Source: Thioalkalivibrio sp. ALJ12 (lineage in GTDB: Bacteria > Pseudomonadota > Gammaproteobacteria > Ectothiorhodospirales > Ectothiorhodospiraceae). From it: DNA of 64,000 nt. A program made the translations under genes and the position numbers. Below, piece after piece: positions 7,805 to 16,932 of the stretch (positions are counted from its first letter, which is position 1; every line of letters begins with the position of its first letter). The DNA lies in NCBI RefSeq assembly GCF_000378305.1, contig NZ_KB899538.1:962001-1026000 (forward strand), in the 5' to 3' direction. The notes beneath the pieces were generated by a model, which had not been told where the DNA came from, did no database searches, and saw only the letters and a program-made list of their open reading frames with translations.

Positions 7805-10578
7805 ATCGCGCGGATGCGTTCGCGCTGGGCGGCGAGCTGGTCGCGGGTGGCCTGCATCTCGGCGACGCGGTCGCGTTCCTTCTGCACGACCTCGGCCGGG
7901 GCGCGGTCGACGAAGCTCGCGTTGGCAAGGCGCTTTTCGCTCTGCTCGAGGTTCTTGTCGAGCTTGCCGATCTCCTTGTCCAGGCGGGCCAGCTCGGCAT
8001 CCTTGTCGATCAGCCCGGCCAGCGGGATCAGCAGCTGCATCTCGTCGACTAGGGCCATCGCCGATTCCGGGGCCTCGTCGGCGGCGTCCAGCCAGGTGAC
8101 GCTCTCGGGTTTCGCGAGGAACTCCAGCAGGCCGCGGTGGCGCGTGTAGCGCTCCTGGTCGGCCTCGCTCCAGTTCTTCACCAGCACCGGCAGCGGCTTG
8201 CCCGGGGCGATGTCCATCTCCGCGCGGATGCGGCGCAGCCCGGTGATGAAGTCCTTGACCCAGTCGAGCTCGGCGGTGGCGGTGGCGTCATTCGGGAAGC
8301 CGTCCTGCGCCGGCCAGCGGCACTGCACCAGGAACTCGATGTCATCGCCGATCCCCGCATGCGGCTTTACATTGGTCCAGATCGACTCGGTGATGAACGG
8401 CATAACCGGGTGCAGCAGGCGCAACAGGGCCTCGAGCACAGTGACCAGCGTATTGCGCGTGGCGCGCTTGACTGCATCCGGGGTGGTGTCGTCGTTCAGT
8501 ACCGGCTTGGTCAGCTCCAGGTACCAGTCGCAGTAGTCGTGCCAGGTGAATTCGTACAGCGTCTGCGCGGCGAGGTCGAAGCGGTAGGCATCGAGCTGCT
8601 GCGTGGCGGTCGCGGCGGTGGCGGCCAGGCGGTCGAGGATCCAGCGATCGGCCAGGGTGCGGTGTTCCGCCGTGTCGGTGGCCGCCGAGCAGTCGTGGCC
8701 CTCGACGTTCATCAGCACGAAGCGCGAGGCGTTCCACAGCTTGTTGCAGAAGTTGCGGTAGCCCTCGATGCGGCCGAGGTCGAACTTGATGTCGCGCCCG
8801 GTGGTGGCCAGTGCCGCGAGGGTGAAGCGCAGGGCGTCGGTGCCGAACGCGGGGAAGCCGTCGGGGAAGGCCTTGCGCGTGGTCTTCTCGATCTTCGCGG
8901 CCATCTGCGGCTGCATCAGGCCCTGGGTGCGCTTGGCCACCAGGTCGTCGGCGCTGATGCCGTCGATCAGGTCAATCGGGTCGATCACGTTGCCCTTGGA
9001 CTTGGACATCTTCTGGCCTTCCGAGTCGCGGATCAGGCCGGTGACGTACACCTCGCGGAAGGGCACGTCGCCCATGAAGTGCTCGCCCATCATGATCATG
9101 CGGGCGACCCAGAAGAAGATGATGTCGAAGCCGGTGACCAGCACGCTGGTCGGGTAGAAGGCGCGCAGCTCCGGCGTCTCCTGCGGCCAGCCGAGGGTGG
9201 AGAACGGCCACAGCGCGGAGGAGAACCAGGTGTCCAGTACGTCCTCGTCCTGTTCCAGCGCCACCTCGGCGCCCAGGCCGTGCTTCTCGCGCACCTCGTC
9301 CTCGGAACGCCCGACGTACACGTTGCCATCGCTGTCGTACCAGGCCGGGATGCGGTGGCCCCACCAGATCTGGCGCGAGATGCACCAGTCCTCGATGTTG
9401 CGCATCCACTCGAAGTAGGTCTTCGACCAGTTCTCCGGCACGAAGCGGATGCGCCCGTCTTCCACCGCCTTGATCGCCGGCGCGGCCAGCGGGCCGGCCT
9501 TCACATACCACTGGTCGGTCAGATAGGGCTCGACCACGGTGCCGGAGCGGTCGCCGCGCGGGACCATCAGCTTGTGGTCGTCGATCTTCTCCAGCAGCCC
9601 CAGGGCGTCCAGGTCGTCGACGACCTTCTGCCGCGCCTGGTAGCGGTCCAGGCCGCGATAGGCCTCGGGTACGTTGTCGTTCAGGCAGGCGTCGATGGTC
9701 AGGATGTTGATCACCGGCAGGTCGTGACGCTGGCCCATCGCGTAGTCGTTGAAGTCATGCGCCGGGGTGATCTTTACGCAGCCGGAGCCGAACTCGGCCT
9801 CGACGTAGTCATCGGCGATAATCGGGATCTCGCGCCCGACCAGCGGCAGCTTGATCGTCTGGCCGATCAGGTGGCGGTAGCGCTCGTCCTCCGGGTGCAC
9901 CGCGACGGCGGTATCGCCCAGCATCGTCTCGGGGCGCGTGGTCGCGACGGTCAGGTGCCCGGAGCCGTCGGCCAGCGGGTAGCGGAAGTGCCACAGGTGG
10001 CCGTTTTCCTCCTCCGACAGCACCTCGAGGTCGGACAGCGCGGTGTGCAGCACCGGGTCCCAGTTGACCAGGCGCTTGCCGCGGTAGATCAGGCCCTCTT
10101 CATGCAGGCGCACGAAGACCTCGCGCACCGCCGCGGACAGCCCGTCGTCCATGGTGAAGCGCTCGCGCGACCAGTCCACCGAGTCGCCCAGGCGACGCAT
10201 CTGGCGGGTGATGGTGCCGCCGGACTGGTCCTTCCAGTCCCAGACCGCCTCGAGAAACTTCTCGCGTCCGAGGTCGTGGCGGCCCTTGCCGTCGGCGGAG
10301 AGCTGGCGCTCGACCACCATCTGGGTGGCGATCCCGGCATGGTCGGTGCCGCCCTGCCACAGGGTGCGGTCGCCGTGCATGCGGCGGTAGCGGATCAGGG
10401 TGTCCATCAGGGTGTGCTGGAACGCGTGCCCCATATGCAGCGTTCCGGTCACGTTCGGCGGCGGCAGGAGGATGCAGTAGCTGGCCTCGCCCGACTCCGG
10501 CGGCGCGAAGATGTTCGCAGCCTCCCAGCGTTCGTACTGGGTCTGCTCGATGCTCTTGGGGTCGAAGCTTTTGTCCAT
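7801..10578 (-). CDS. valS: valyl-tRNA synthetase
   Basis: A 925-residue class Ia synthetase that charges tRNA-Val with valine in the cytoplasm. The HIGH signature is HMGH (residues 48-51, in [13 protein letters not shown]) and the KMSKS loop is KMSKSKGN (from residue 523). The CP1 editing domain lies between them, and the C-terminus ends in the coiled-coil arm typical of ValRS ([19 protein letters not shown]). Length is close to E. coli ValRS (951). Start ATG at 10578, with a -10-like TATAAT about 40 bases upstream. No holC gene is visible nearby, unlike in E. coli. Confidence 0.98.
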   Translation of the reverse strand: MDKSFDPKSIEQTQYERWEAANIFAPPESGEASYCILLPPPNVTGTLHMGHAFQHTLMDTLIRYRRMHGDRTLWQGGTDHAGIATQMVVERQLSADGKGRHDLGREKFLEAVWDWKDQSGGTITRQMRRLGDSVDWSRERFTMDDGLSAAVREVFVRLHEEGLIYRGKRLVNWDPVLHTALSDLEVLSEEENGHLWHFRYPLADGSGHLTVATTRPETMLGDTAVAVHPEDERYRHLIGQTIKLPLVGREIPIIADDYVEAEFGSGCVKITPAHDFNDYAMGQRHDLPVINILTIDACLNDNVPEAYRGLDRYQARQKVVDDLDALGLLEKIDDHKLMVPRGDRSGTVVEPYLTDQWYVKAGPLAAPAIKAVEDGRIRFVPENWSKTYFEWMRNIEDWCISRQIWWGHRIPAWYDSDGNVYVGRSEDEVREKHGLGAEVALEQDEDVLDTWFSSALWPFSTLGWPQETPELRAFYPTSVLVTGFDIIFFWVARMIMMGEHFMGDVPFREVYVTGLIRDSEGQKMSKSKGNVIDPIDLIDGISADDLVAKRTQGLMQPQMAAKIEKTTRKAFPDGFPAFGTDALRFTLAALATTGRDIKFDLGRIEGYRNFCNKLWNASRFVLMNVEGHDCSAATDTAEHRTLADRWILDRLAATAATATQQLDAYRFDLAAQTLYEFTWHDYCDWYLELTKPVLNDDTTPDAVKRATRNTLVTVLEALLRLLHPVMPFITESIWTNVKPHAGIGDDIEFLVQCRWPAQDGFPNDATATAELDWVKDFITGLRRIRAEMDIAPGKPLPVLVKNWSEADQERYTRHRGLLEFLAKPESVTWLDAADEAPESAMALVDEMQLLIPLAGLIDKDAELARLDKEIGKLDKNLEQSEKRLANASFVDRAPAEVVQKERDRVAEMQATRDQLAAQRERIRAM

Positions 10579-10619
10579 GATCGCGGGCGCGCTCGGGTCG
10601 GAATGGGCGAAAGCCGCGC

Positions 10620-10625
10620 ATTATA
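10620..10625 (-). promoter_or_regulatory. -10 element upstream of valS
   Basis: On the minus strand the sequence reads TATAAT, a perfect sigma-70 -10 hexamer, about 42 bases before the valS ATG in otherwise GC-rich DNA. No good -35 is visible 16-18 bases upstream. No T-box or other leader structure is seen in the short 5' leader. Confidence 0.5.
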
Positions 10626-10700
10626 ACGGCGCGGCGCGTGCGCCGCCCGCTGCCCGCTCATGTGTTTACATTGGTTTTGTCTGGCCGCCTGCCCAGTAGT

Positions 10701-10989
10701 GGCTGGGCCTGGTTCGGCCTCGGGTGTTTACGGTGCTTTCGTCCGGCCGCCTGCCTGCGCTGTCTCGGCAGCGCGCCCCGAGTTACTTCTTTGCTCGTGC
10801 AAAGAAGTAACCAAGAAACACGCCCGGGATTCGCCCGGGAACCTTGCTCCGGACGCGCCAGGCCGGCGGCGCTGAAACTCGCTGCGCCTTTGGCTTCGCT
10901 CAGACAGTCAGCGCCTTCTCCCGGCCTGTCACGCCCTCCACAAGGGGCTCATAACGGGAGGGTAGGTCAAAACAGGCGGTATTCGAGCA
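10701..10989 (+). repeat. left arm of a large imperfect inverted repeat
   Basis: This segment reappears in opposite orientation at 11190-11485. Shared blocks include GGCTGGGCCTGGTTCGGCC, the run around TGTCTCGGCAGCGC, CGGCGGCGCTGAAACTCGCT and CTCAGACAGTCAGCGCC. It holds a perfect 13-bp hairpin (arms 10782-10794 and 10799-10811, loop TCGT). Similar CAAAGAAGTAACC-type extragenic elements are dispersed in many proteobacterial genomes and yield spurious short protein predictions. The surrounding 928 bases (10579-11506) contain no supportable gene. Outside the repeats I see only the valS promoter. Confidence 0.8.
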
Positions 10990-11009
10990 CCCGCGACAAG
11001 CCCGAGCTG

Positions 11010-11091
11010 TAGGGTGCGTTGAGCGCAGCGAAACGCACCAGCCAACGTCGGGGCAACCCTGATGCGATTCGCTGCGCTCATCAGCATCCTA
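11010..11091. repeat. short palindromic repeat between the two arms
   Basis: The element begins TAGGGTGCGTT and ends GCATCCTA. Its first half contains a perfect hairpin with arms GGTGCGTT (11013-11020) and AACGCACC (11032-11039). The second half (GATGCGATTCGCTGCGCTCA) is an imperfect mirror of the first. It resembles a known style of dispersed extragenic palindrome built on a GGTGCGTT/AACGCACC core. It lies inside the loop of the larger inverted repeat. Confidence 0.65.
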
Positions 11092-11189
11092 CCTGCCCCC
11101 TGGCGCCCGCTCGCGGGCGCGGCACGCCAGGGCCGTAGGCCGCGCGTGCCAAGATGTTGGAACATCTTGCCTCCATCCACTCGCACGAA

Positions 11190-11485
11190 CCTCTGGATCG
11201 CCGTTGTCTTGACCTTCTCCCCCCGTATGAAGCCCCTTGCGGAAGGGTCCTCGGGACGGACGATTCAAAATAGAAACGGGGGCGCTGACTGTCTGAGCGA
11301 AGCGAGTTTCAGCGCCGCCGGCCCGAGGGCCCTGGAGCAAGGTCCCCGGGCGGAATCCGGGTGCCCTTCTTTGGGTACTTTCTTGGGCAAGCAAGAAAGT
11401 ACCTCGGGGTGCGCTGCCGAGACAGCGCTTGGCAGGCGGCCGGACGAAGGCACTCGGAACACCCGAGGCCGAACCAGGCCCAGCC
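11190..11485 (-). repeat. right arm of the large imperfect inverted repeat
   Basis: Reverse-oriented copy of the left arm, ending at 11485 with the complement of GGCTGGGCCTGGTTCGGCC. It carries its own 12-bp hairpin (11374-11385 with 11392-11403, 6-base loop). The stem sequence differs from the left copy yet pairs fully, so base pairing is kept by compensatory changes. It ends 22 bases before the stop of the epimerase gene and could act as its transcript end. Confidence 0.8.
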
Positions 11486-11506
11486 TGAAAGCGGTGAGAG
11501 CTTGGC

Positions 11507-12352
11507 TCAGGTGGTGGCGAGCCGGTGGAGCAGCTCGCGATAGCCGGTGCGGTAGTCGGGGTAGCGCAGGCGATACCCGCTGGCATGCAGTCGCCCGTTG
11601 CGGCAGCGCTTGCCGCGGACGTCGCCAGCCGGCATCGGCGGCGTCCCCGGCGGATCGAGCTCCATCTCCTGCGCCAGCCAGCCGAGCAGCTCGTGGCGCA
11701 GGGCCGGTTCGTCATCGACGCCCAGATAAAGCGGCTCGGGGTCGTCCAGATGAAACAGGTGGGTCAGCAGGCCCACGCAGTCCTCACGGTGGATGCGGTT
11801 GGTCCAGACCGGTGCTTCGTGCTGGCCACGCACGCCCTCGCGGACCTTGCGCAGGTGGTACTCGCGCCCCGGACCATAGATGCCGCCAAAGCGCACGACC
11901 ACGCCGGCAAACGGGCTGTCGGCCAGCAACTGCTCGGCCTCCAGCAGGCAGTGCCCGGAGAAACGGGTGGGCTCGGCCGGGCTGGTCTCGTCCACCCAGC
12001 GCCCGTCGTCGGCGCCAAAGACCGAGGTGCTGGAGACGAACGCGATGCGGCGCGGATTTTGTTTGGCCTGCTCCAGAGCGGCCAGAGTGTTGCGCAGGCC
12101 GTCGACATAGGCGCGGCGGTACGCGGCCTCGGTGAACTCGCCCGGGGTGGCGATGAAATAGACGGTGTCCAGAGCCGCGGGGAGCGGCGGCAGCGCGTCC
12201 GCGCGGGCGAAGTCGCCGGCCAGCGGCTGGATCGGTTCCGGGATGCGCTCTGGCTGACGGCGCAGGCCCCAGACCGCGTGCCCCGCTGCGGCGAGCTGTT
12301 CTCCGACGCCGACGCCGAGATCGCCGCAGCCCATGATCAGGATGTTGGCCAT
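11507..12352 (-). CDS. NAD(P)-binding epimerase/dehydratase-like protein (YeeZ-type)
   Basis: A 281-residue extended-SDR-like protein. The N-terminus ILIMGCGDLGVGVGEQLAAA is a Rossmann dinucleotide-binding motif of the GxxDxG kind seen in the YeeZ group. SSTSVFGADDGRWVDE carries the serine and substrate-side residues, but the usual Y-x3-K is not obvious (RFSGHCLLEAE takes its place), as in the YeeZ-like branch. Substrate unknown. It is transcribed divergently from the ychJ-like gene (132-base gap) and converges on the repeat region. Confidence 0.8.
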   Translation of the reverse strand: MANILIMGCGDLGVGVGEQLAAAGHAVWGLRRQPERIPEPIQPLAGDFARADALPPLPAALDTVYFIATPGEFTEAAYRRAYVDGLRNTLAALEQAKQNPRRIAFVSSTSVFGADDGRWVDETSPAEPTRFSGHCLLEAEQLLADSPFAGVVVRFGGIYGPGREYHLRKVREGVRGQHEAPVWTNRIHREDCVGLLTHLFHLDDPEPLYLGVDDEPALRHELLGWLAQEMELDPPGTPPMPAGDVRGKRCRNGRLHASGYRLRYPDYRTGYRELLHRLATT

Positions 12353-12484
12353 GAATCAGTATCTCTCTGGGTGCTTTCGCAACCTAACGTTTCGGCGTAC
12401 GGAAGACCAGTCCCAAAGTATGGGTTCGACCCGGGGCAATGGCTCGGGCATGCTGGCGGCGACGTCGATCAGGGGAGGTATCGC

Positions 12485-12892
12485 TTGGGCAAGGCCAGCC
12501 GCAGGAAGGGGAATATATGCGCCTGTGGATCCGGGCTGGACCGGGCGGCCTGCTGCGGGCAGTACCTGGACGGCGCGGCTGCGGCCCCGACGGCGCAGGC
12601 GCTGATGCGCTCGCGCTATGCCGCCTTCGTGGAGGGGCGCGAGGACTATCTGCTGGCCACCTGGGCCGCCGCGACGCGACCGGAATCCCTGGTGCTGGAG
12701 CCGGGCCAGCGCTGGCTCGGTCTGGCGATCCGCGCGACCGAGGCGGGCGGGCCGGAGGATCAGGAGGGCTGGGTCGAGTTCGTCGCCCGCTCGCGGGTAC
12801 GCGGCCAGGGGGTGCGCCTGCACGAGCGCAGCCGCTTTCGCCGCGAGGACGGGCGCTGGGTCTATGTGGACGGCGAGTTCCCGGGCGCATGA
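12485..12892 (+). CDS. YchJ-family protein (UPF0225, SEC-C motif)
   Basis: About 135 residues. The N-terminal cysteine cluster CACGSGLDRAACCGQYLDG is the SEC-C-like zinc motif of YchJ proteins. The rest is an NTF2-like domain ending RFRREDGRWVYVDGEFPGA. The TTG start at 12485 is chosen because a strong GGGGAGG lies six bases upstream and no ATG or GTG in frame fits. Function is unknown; the motif suggests zinc binding. Its stop overlaps the start of the DnaJ-domain gene (ATGA), so the two are translated as a pair. Confidence 0.85.
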   Translation: MGKASRRKGNICACGSGLDRAACCGQYLDGAAAAPTAQALMRSRYAAFVEGREDYLLATWAAATRPESLVLEPGQRWLGLAIRATEAGGPEDQEGWVEFVARSRVRGQGVRLHERSRFRREDGRWVYVDGEFPGA

Positions 12893-13497
12893 TCGATGGG
12901 GATCGCCCAGCCGGTTCGCCGGTGGATACGGCACTGCTGGAGCGGGTGCTGGAGGCGCTGCGCGGACATCCGTGCGGATGTACGGAGCATGCGCTGATTG
13001 CGCAGCTGCGCGATCTGGAAGTGGAGCCGTTCGCCGCGGCGCGCCTGCAGGAGCCGTTGAGCCTGTTCCAGACCCACTTTGTGCTGTTCCACTGTCTTTA
13101 CCGGCTGCGCGACATGCTCGCGGGGCAGGGCGAGTGGCTGCGTATCCATTGCCTGGGTATCGGGATCGAGCCGCTACAGGCGGCGGACATGGGGTCGGAC
13201 CTGCCGGCGCGGGGTGATCCACTGCGGGCCTACTACCTGGATCTGACGCGGCTGGAGGGGATGGATGCGGCCGCGGTGGAGGCGCTACTGGGCGAGTTCT
13301 GGGCGCATCTGGCGCGTGACGAGCGGCGCGAGCAGGCGCTCGAGGTGCTGGGGCTGGAGGATCCGGTTGATGCGGCGGCGATCCGGCAGCAGTACCGGCG
13401 TCTGGCGCAGCGTCACCACCCCGACCGGGGTGGTGACACAGCCGTCCTGCAGCGGATCAACGCGGCCCGCTGGGTGCTGCTGGCTCAGGGCAGTTAG
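12889..13497 (+). CDS. DnaJ-related J-domain protein
   Basis: A 202-residue protein with an N-terminal DNAJ-related domain (about 10-130, helical, including the LSLFQTHFVLFHCLYRLRD block) and a C-terminal J domain (about 148-200) with the HPD motif in RLAQRHHPDRGGD. The J domain should stimulate an Hsp70 partner. The domain order (J domain last) is that of the DNAJ-related family in gammaproteobacteria. It overlaps ychJ by four bases, and its stop overlaps the convergent fpr stop by three. Confidence 0.88.
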   Translation: MIDGDRPAGSPVDTALLERVLEALRGHPCGCTEHALIAQLRDLEVEPFAAARLQEPLSLFQTHFVLFHCLYRLRDMLAGQGEWLRIHCLGIGIEPLQAADMGSDLPARGDPLRAYYLDLTRLEGMDAAAVEALLGEFWAHLARDERREQALEVLGLEDPVDAAAIRQQYRRLAQRHHPDRGGDTAVLQRINAARWVLLAQGS

Positions 13498-14285
13498 TCG
13501 TCCGAGTCGGACATCGTGGTCACGAAGGCCTGTTCCACGGTGAAGTTGCCGACCCCCTTGTAGTTGGTCTGGGTCCAGCCGTGGTCGACCAGCCACTCGC
13601 TCATCTCGCGGTTCATCGCCGGATTGCCGCAGAGCATCACGCGGTCGTGCTCCGGATCCGCCGGGGGCAGGTTCAGGATCTGAAACAGCTCGCCGGAGCG
13701 GAACATGTCGGCGCCGCGCTGGTTGTTGTCGTACGGCTGCTGCGCGATCGGGCAGGCGAAGTCGTGGTTCTCGCGGGTCACCGTCGGCACGTAGCGCAAG
13801 CGATTGCTGATGCGCGACTCGATCTCCTGGCGGTAGGCCAGCTCCTCGACGGTGCGCACGCTGTGCACCAGTACCGCGTTCTCGAAGTGCTCGAACAGCT
13901 CCGGGCTGCGGATCAGCGAGATGAACGGGGCCAGACCCGTGCCGGTGGCCAGCATGTACAGGGTCCGCCCGGGCTGCACGTAGTCGAAGGTCAGTGAACC
14001 GGTGACCTTGGTGTTGATCCAGATCGAGTCGCCGGGGCCGACCTGGGCCAGGCGACTGGTCAGCGCGCCGTCGGGAACGTGGATGCTCAGGAACTCCAGT
14101 TCCTCGGCCTCGGGTTCGGAGACGATCGAGTAGGCGCGCGGGATCAGTTTGCCCTCGGGGCGCAGACCCAGCGTGACGAACTGCCCGTTCTTGAACTGCA
14201 GGCCTTCGGGGCGCGTGGTCTTGAAGCTGAAGGTCTTGTCCGACCAGCGATGGGTCGAGGTGATCTGTTCTTCCGAATACGGCAT
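13494..14285 (-). CDS. fpr: ferredoxin/flavodoxin-NADP+ reductase
   Basis: About 263 residues from the ATG at 14285 (MPYSEEQITSTHRWSDKTF). An FAD-binding beta-barrel contains RAYSIVSEP (the R-x-Y-S/T motif), and the NADP domain has YMLATGTGLAPFISLIR and VMLCGNPAMNREM. The C-terminus FTVEQAFVTTMSDSDD matches the bacterial Fpr subclass, slightly longer than E. coli Fpr (248). It moves electrons between NADPH and ferredoxin or flavodoxin, supporting Fe-S and oxidative-stress functions. A GTG 36 bases further upstream would add twelve residues but lacks a better ribosome site. Confidence 0.93.
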   Translation of the reverse strand: MPYSEEQITSTHRWSDKTFSFKTTRPEGLQFKNGQFVTLGLRPEGKLIPRAYSIVSEPEAEELEFLSIHVPDGALTSRLAQVGPGDSIWINTKVTGSLTFDYVQPGRTLYMLATGTGLAPFISLIRSPELFEHFENAVLVHSVRTVEELAYRQEIESRISNRLRYVPTVTRENHDFACPIAQQPYDNNQRGADMFRSGELFQILNLPPADPEHDRVMLCGNPAMNREMSEWLVDHGWTQTNYKGVGNFTVEQAFVTTMSDSDD

Positions 14286-14400
14286 GGGGTCCCACGGTTG
14301 ATCAGTTGAGATGGGCCGCACGCTAACAGCTTGCCGCTGGCAAGGCGAAAGCGTCGGCTATCTCAAGGGTTGAGGCGCGCGAGCCGGGATTCAAGCCTGA

Positions 14401-16833
14401 TCAGCGGCCGGCAATTTCCGCGAGGTAGTCGGCCAGCGGAATCGGCCTGGCCAGGTGATAGCCCTGGACGAAGTCGAGCCCGATCTCGCGCAGGTGGTGC
14501 ATGGTCTCCTCGGATTCCACGCACTCGGCGATGGTGCGCAGCCCGAGCACATGGCCGACGCGGTGGATCGCGGTGACCATCGCCGCATCGACCGCGTTGG
14601 TCGCGATGTCGCGCACGAAACTGCCGTCCACCTTGAGGAAGTCGACCGGCAGGTTCTTCAGGTAGCCGAACGAGGACAGCCCGCTGCCGAAGTCGTCCAG
14701 GGAGAAGCGGCAGCCCATGTAGCGCAGCGCGCGGATCAGGCCCTGTGCGCGGTCGTGATGACTGATCGCGGCGGTCTCGGTGATCTCGAAAATGATCTGC
14801 TGCGCCTGAATGCGGAACTGGCTCATGCGGCTGGTGATGAATTCGAGCATCCCGTCCTGCGCCAGCGACTGCCCGGACAGATTGATCGACACCACGACTG
14901 GGGCATGATCCGGGTTCTGGTCCCGGTGATCGGCCAGCTGGCGGAACACGAGTTCGACCACATGGCGATCGATCTCGGGCATCAGGTGGTAGCGTTCGGC
15001 AGCCGGGATAAAGGCGCCCGGGGTGATCAGGGTTCCGTCTTCCCCGTGCAGGCGCAGCAGGATCTCGACATGGTCCAGCGGCAGATCGGCGCCGTTCAGG
15101 GGCTTGACCGGCTGGGCATAGGCGACAAAACGGGCATCCTCCAGGGCCGCACGCAGACGGCCGACCCATTCCATCTCGCCATGGCGTCGGCGCAGGATCT
15201 GGTCGGAGGGCTTCCAGGTATAGAGCCGGTTGCGCCCGAGATCCTTGGCCACGTAGCAAGCGGAATCCGCCTGGCTGAGGACCTCCGGAAGGTTCCGGCC
15301 AGGGCCCTCGATCGGGACCAGGCCGATGCTCATGCCCACATCAAAGCGGCGGCCCTCCCAGGAGAAGCGCAGACCCTGGGCCGTGGCCAGTAGTTTCTTG
15401 CCGATGGCCTCCGCGCGTTCCACCGGGCAATGCGTCAGTAGCAGGCCGAACTCGTCACCACCGAGACGCGCCAGGGTGTCGCTGTCGCGAATATGGGCGG
15501 GCAGCAGGTCGGCCAGTTCGCGCAGTAGCGCGTCCCCGGCCTGATGGCCGCAGGTATCGTTGATGATCTTGAACTGGTCCAGGTCCATATAGAACAGCGC
15601 GTGGGGCGTGTCGCCCTCCTCCAGGGTGCGCAGGGCCTCGTCCAGGCGCCGTTCGAACTCGCGGCGGTTGCACAGGCCGGTGAGCTCGTCGTGGGTGGCC
15701 TGGTGGTTCAGTTGCTGGGTCATGCGCCACAGCTCGGTGTGGTCATGCAGCACGACCACGACCCCCTCGCTGTGGTGGTCCGGTCGCCGCAGGGGCGAGA
15801 CCAGCAGGCGGACCACGCGGGCCGCACCGTCCGGGCGGCGCAGCACGCGCTCCGGCGACTCCAGCGTCATACCCGTCTCCAGGCACTGCGTGACCGGGTT
15901 CATGACCCGGTGGCCGGTATGCGTGTCCTCGAGCTCCAGCACCTCGTCGAGACGCTGGCCCTGGACCGCCGTGGCGTCCACGCCCAGCAGGTCGCGCGCC
16001 GACGGGTTGAGATAGGTCAGGCGCCCGGTGGTGTCCGCGGTCAGCACGCCGTCGCTGATGGAGTGCAGCGTGGTCAGGAGTCGGTCGCGCTCCGAGGCCG
16101 TGGTCGCCTCGGCCGCGCGCAGCGATGTGATGTCCCAGGCGACGCCGAGCACGCCCGGCTGAAGTGACTGGGCAATCTCCGACGGCATCCATGAGATGGA
16201 GAAGTGGCTGTCGCCGACCTTGACCTCGGTTTGAAAGCGCTCTCCGGCGAGTGCGCGATCGATTGCAGACAGGATGGCCGGGTGGTCGGCGTACAGCCGG
16301 CGTGCGTCCTGCCCGACGACCTCGCCGGGTTGCAGCCCCAGGCTGTGCAGTGCAGCCCCCTCGGACAGGGTGAAAACACCATCCGGCCCCAGCCCGAACA
16401 GGATCAGCGGCGCGTGGCGGATCGTGGCCGAGAGCTGGGTCTCCAGCTCGTGCAGGGCCTGCTCGGATTGCTGCTGTCGGGTGATGTCGCGGACCGTAGT
16501 CAGGACCTCGATATCCTCCCCGGTATGAATCGCGTTGATATTGATCTCGGCCGGAAATTCGCCCCCGTCTCGTCGGCGGTAGCGCGTTTCAAAGCGGGCC
16601 GGCAGGCGCTCGTCGGGCTGGCCGTGAGCATGGTCGACGTCGGCTTGCGTGGCCTCGAGGTCGATCGCGGTGATGTGGATGCCGTCGGTCAGTTCGCCTT
16701 GGGCGTAGCCGAGCAGGCGCGATGCGGCTTGGTTTGCCGCGACGACATGGCCCGCTCGATTGAGCACCAGCTGCGCCTCCGGTGCCTGGTCAAACAGGCG
16801 CTGAAAGCGGGTGCTGTCCGGATGATCGGGCAT
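14401..16833 (-). CDS. PAS-PAS-PAS-GGDEF-EAL cyclic-di-GMP protein
   Basis: An 810-residue soluble sensor. Three PAS domains occupy about residues 8-125, 130-240 and 250-370. A GGDEF domain follows with an intact LGGDEF and an inhibitory I-site RDSD five residues before it, then an EAL domain (about 560-805). The EAL signature itself is EIL (HVEILLRLHG), while the metal and catalytic residues in NLSGQS, EITETAA, LDDFGSG, FLKVDGSF and FVQGYH are all present. It probably makes and/or breaks c-di-GMP in response to an unknown ligand sensed by the PAS domains. No membrane segments. It stands alone between fpr and queG. Confidence 0.93.
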   Translation of the reverse strand: MPDHPDSTRFQRLFDQAPEAQLVLNRAGHVVAANQAASRLLGYAQGELTDGIHITAIDLEATQADVDHAHGQPDERLPARFETRYRRRDGGEFPAEININAIHTGEDIEVLTTVRDITRQQQSEQALHELETQLSATIRHAPLILFGLGPDGVFTLSEGAALHSLGLQPGEVVGQDARRLYADHPAILSAIDRALAGERFQTEVKVGDSHFSISWMPSEIAQSLQPGVLGVAWDITSLRAAEATTASERDRLLTTLHSISDGVLTADTTGRLTYLNPSARDLLGVDATAVQGQRLDEVLELEDTHTGHRVMNPVTQCLETGMTLESPERVLRRPDGAARVVRLLVSPLRRPDHHSEGVVVVLHDHTELWRMTQQLNHQATHDELTGLCNRREFERRLDEALRTLEEGDTPHALFYMDLDQFKIINDTCGHQAGDALLRELADLLPAHIRDSDTLARLGGDEFGLLLTHCPVERAEAIGKKLLATAQGLRFSWEGRRFDVGMSIGLVPIEGPGRNLPEVLSQADSACYVAKDLGRNRLYTWKPSDQILRRRHGEMEWVGRLRAALEDARFVAYAQPVKPLNGADLPLDHVEILLRLHGEDGTLITPGAFIPAAERYHLMPEIDRHVVELVFRQLADHRDQNPDHAPVVVSINLSGQSLAQDGMLEFITSRMSQFRIQAQQIIFEITETAAISHHDRAQGLIRALRYMGCRFSLDDFGSGLSSFGYLKNLPVDFLKVDGSFVRDIATNAVDAAMVTAIHRVGHVLGLRTIAECVESEETMHHLREIGLDFVQGYHLARPIPLADYLAEIAGR

Positions 16834-16932
16834 GGCGACAGGATGAGTCCTTTCTTAGGGTGCCGGGGTCGCAAGTGGGTCCGCTCCCGAGTGTCACCTG
16901 TCGCGTGGGTGCTGGCAAGCGCTGGTCGCCGG

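Noticed and set aside
8137-10626. An 829-codon open frame on the plus strand opposite valS.
   Set aside because: It is an antisense frame kept open by high GC content. It has no ribosome site, no domain motifs, and valS on the other strand is certain.
10638-11012. Short frames in the repeat region with Cys/Pro-rich peptides.
   Set aside because: They lie within dispersed repeats known to generate spurious protein predictions and lack ribosome sites.
11062-12135. A 357-codon plus-strand frame crossing the right repeat arm and the epimerase gene.
   Set aside because: Arg/Pro-rich translation without a domain, antisense to the epimerase for half its length.
12353-12484. A possible tRNA because of GGTTCGACC in the spacer.
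   Set aside because: No acceptor stem, anticodon arm or D-arm can be folded around it.
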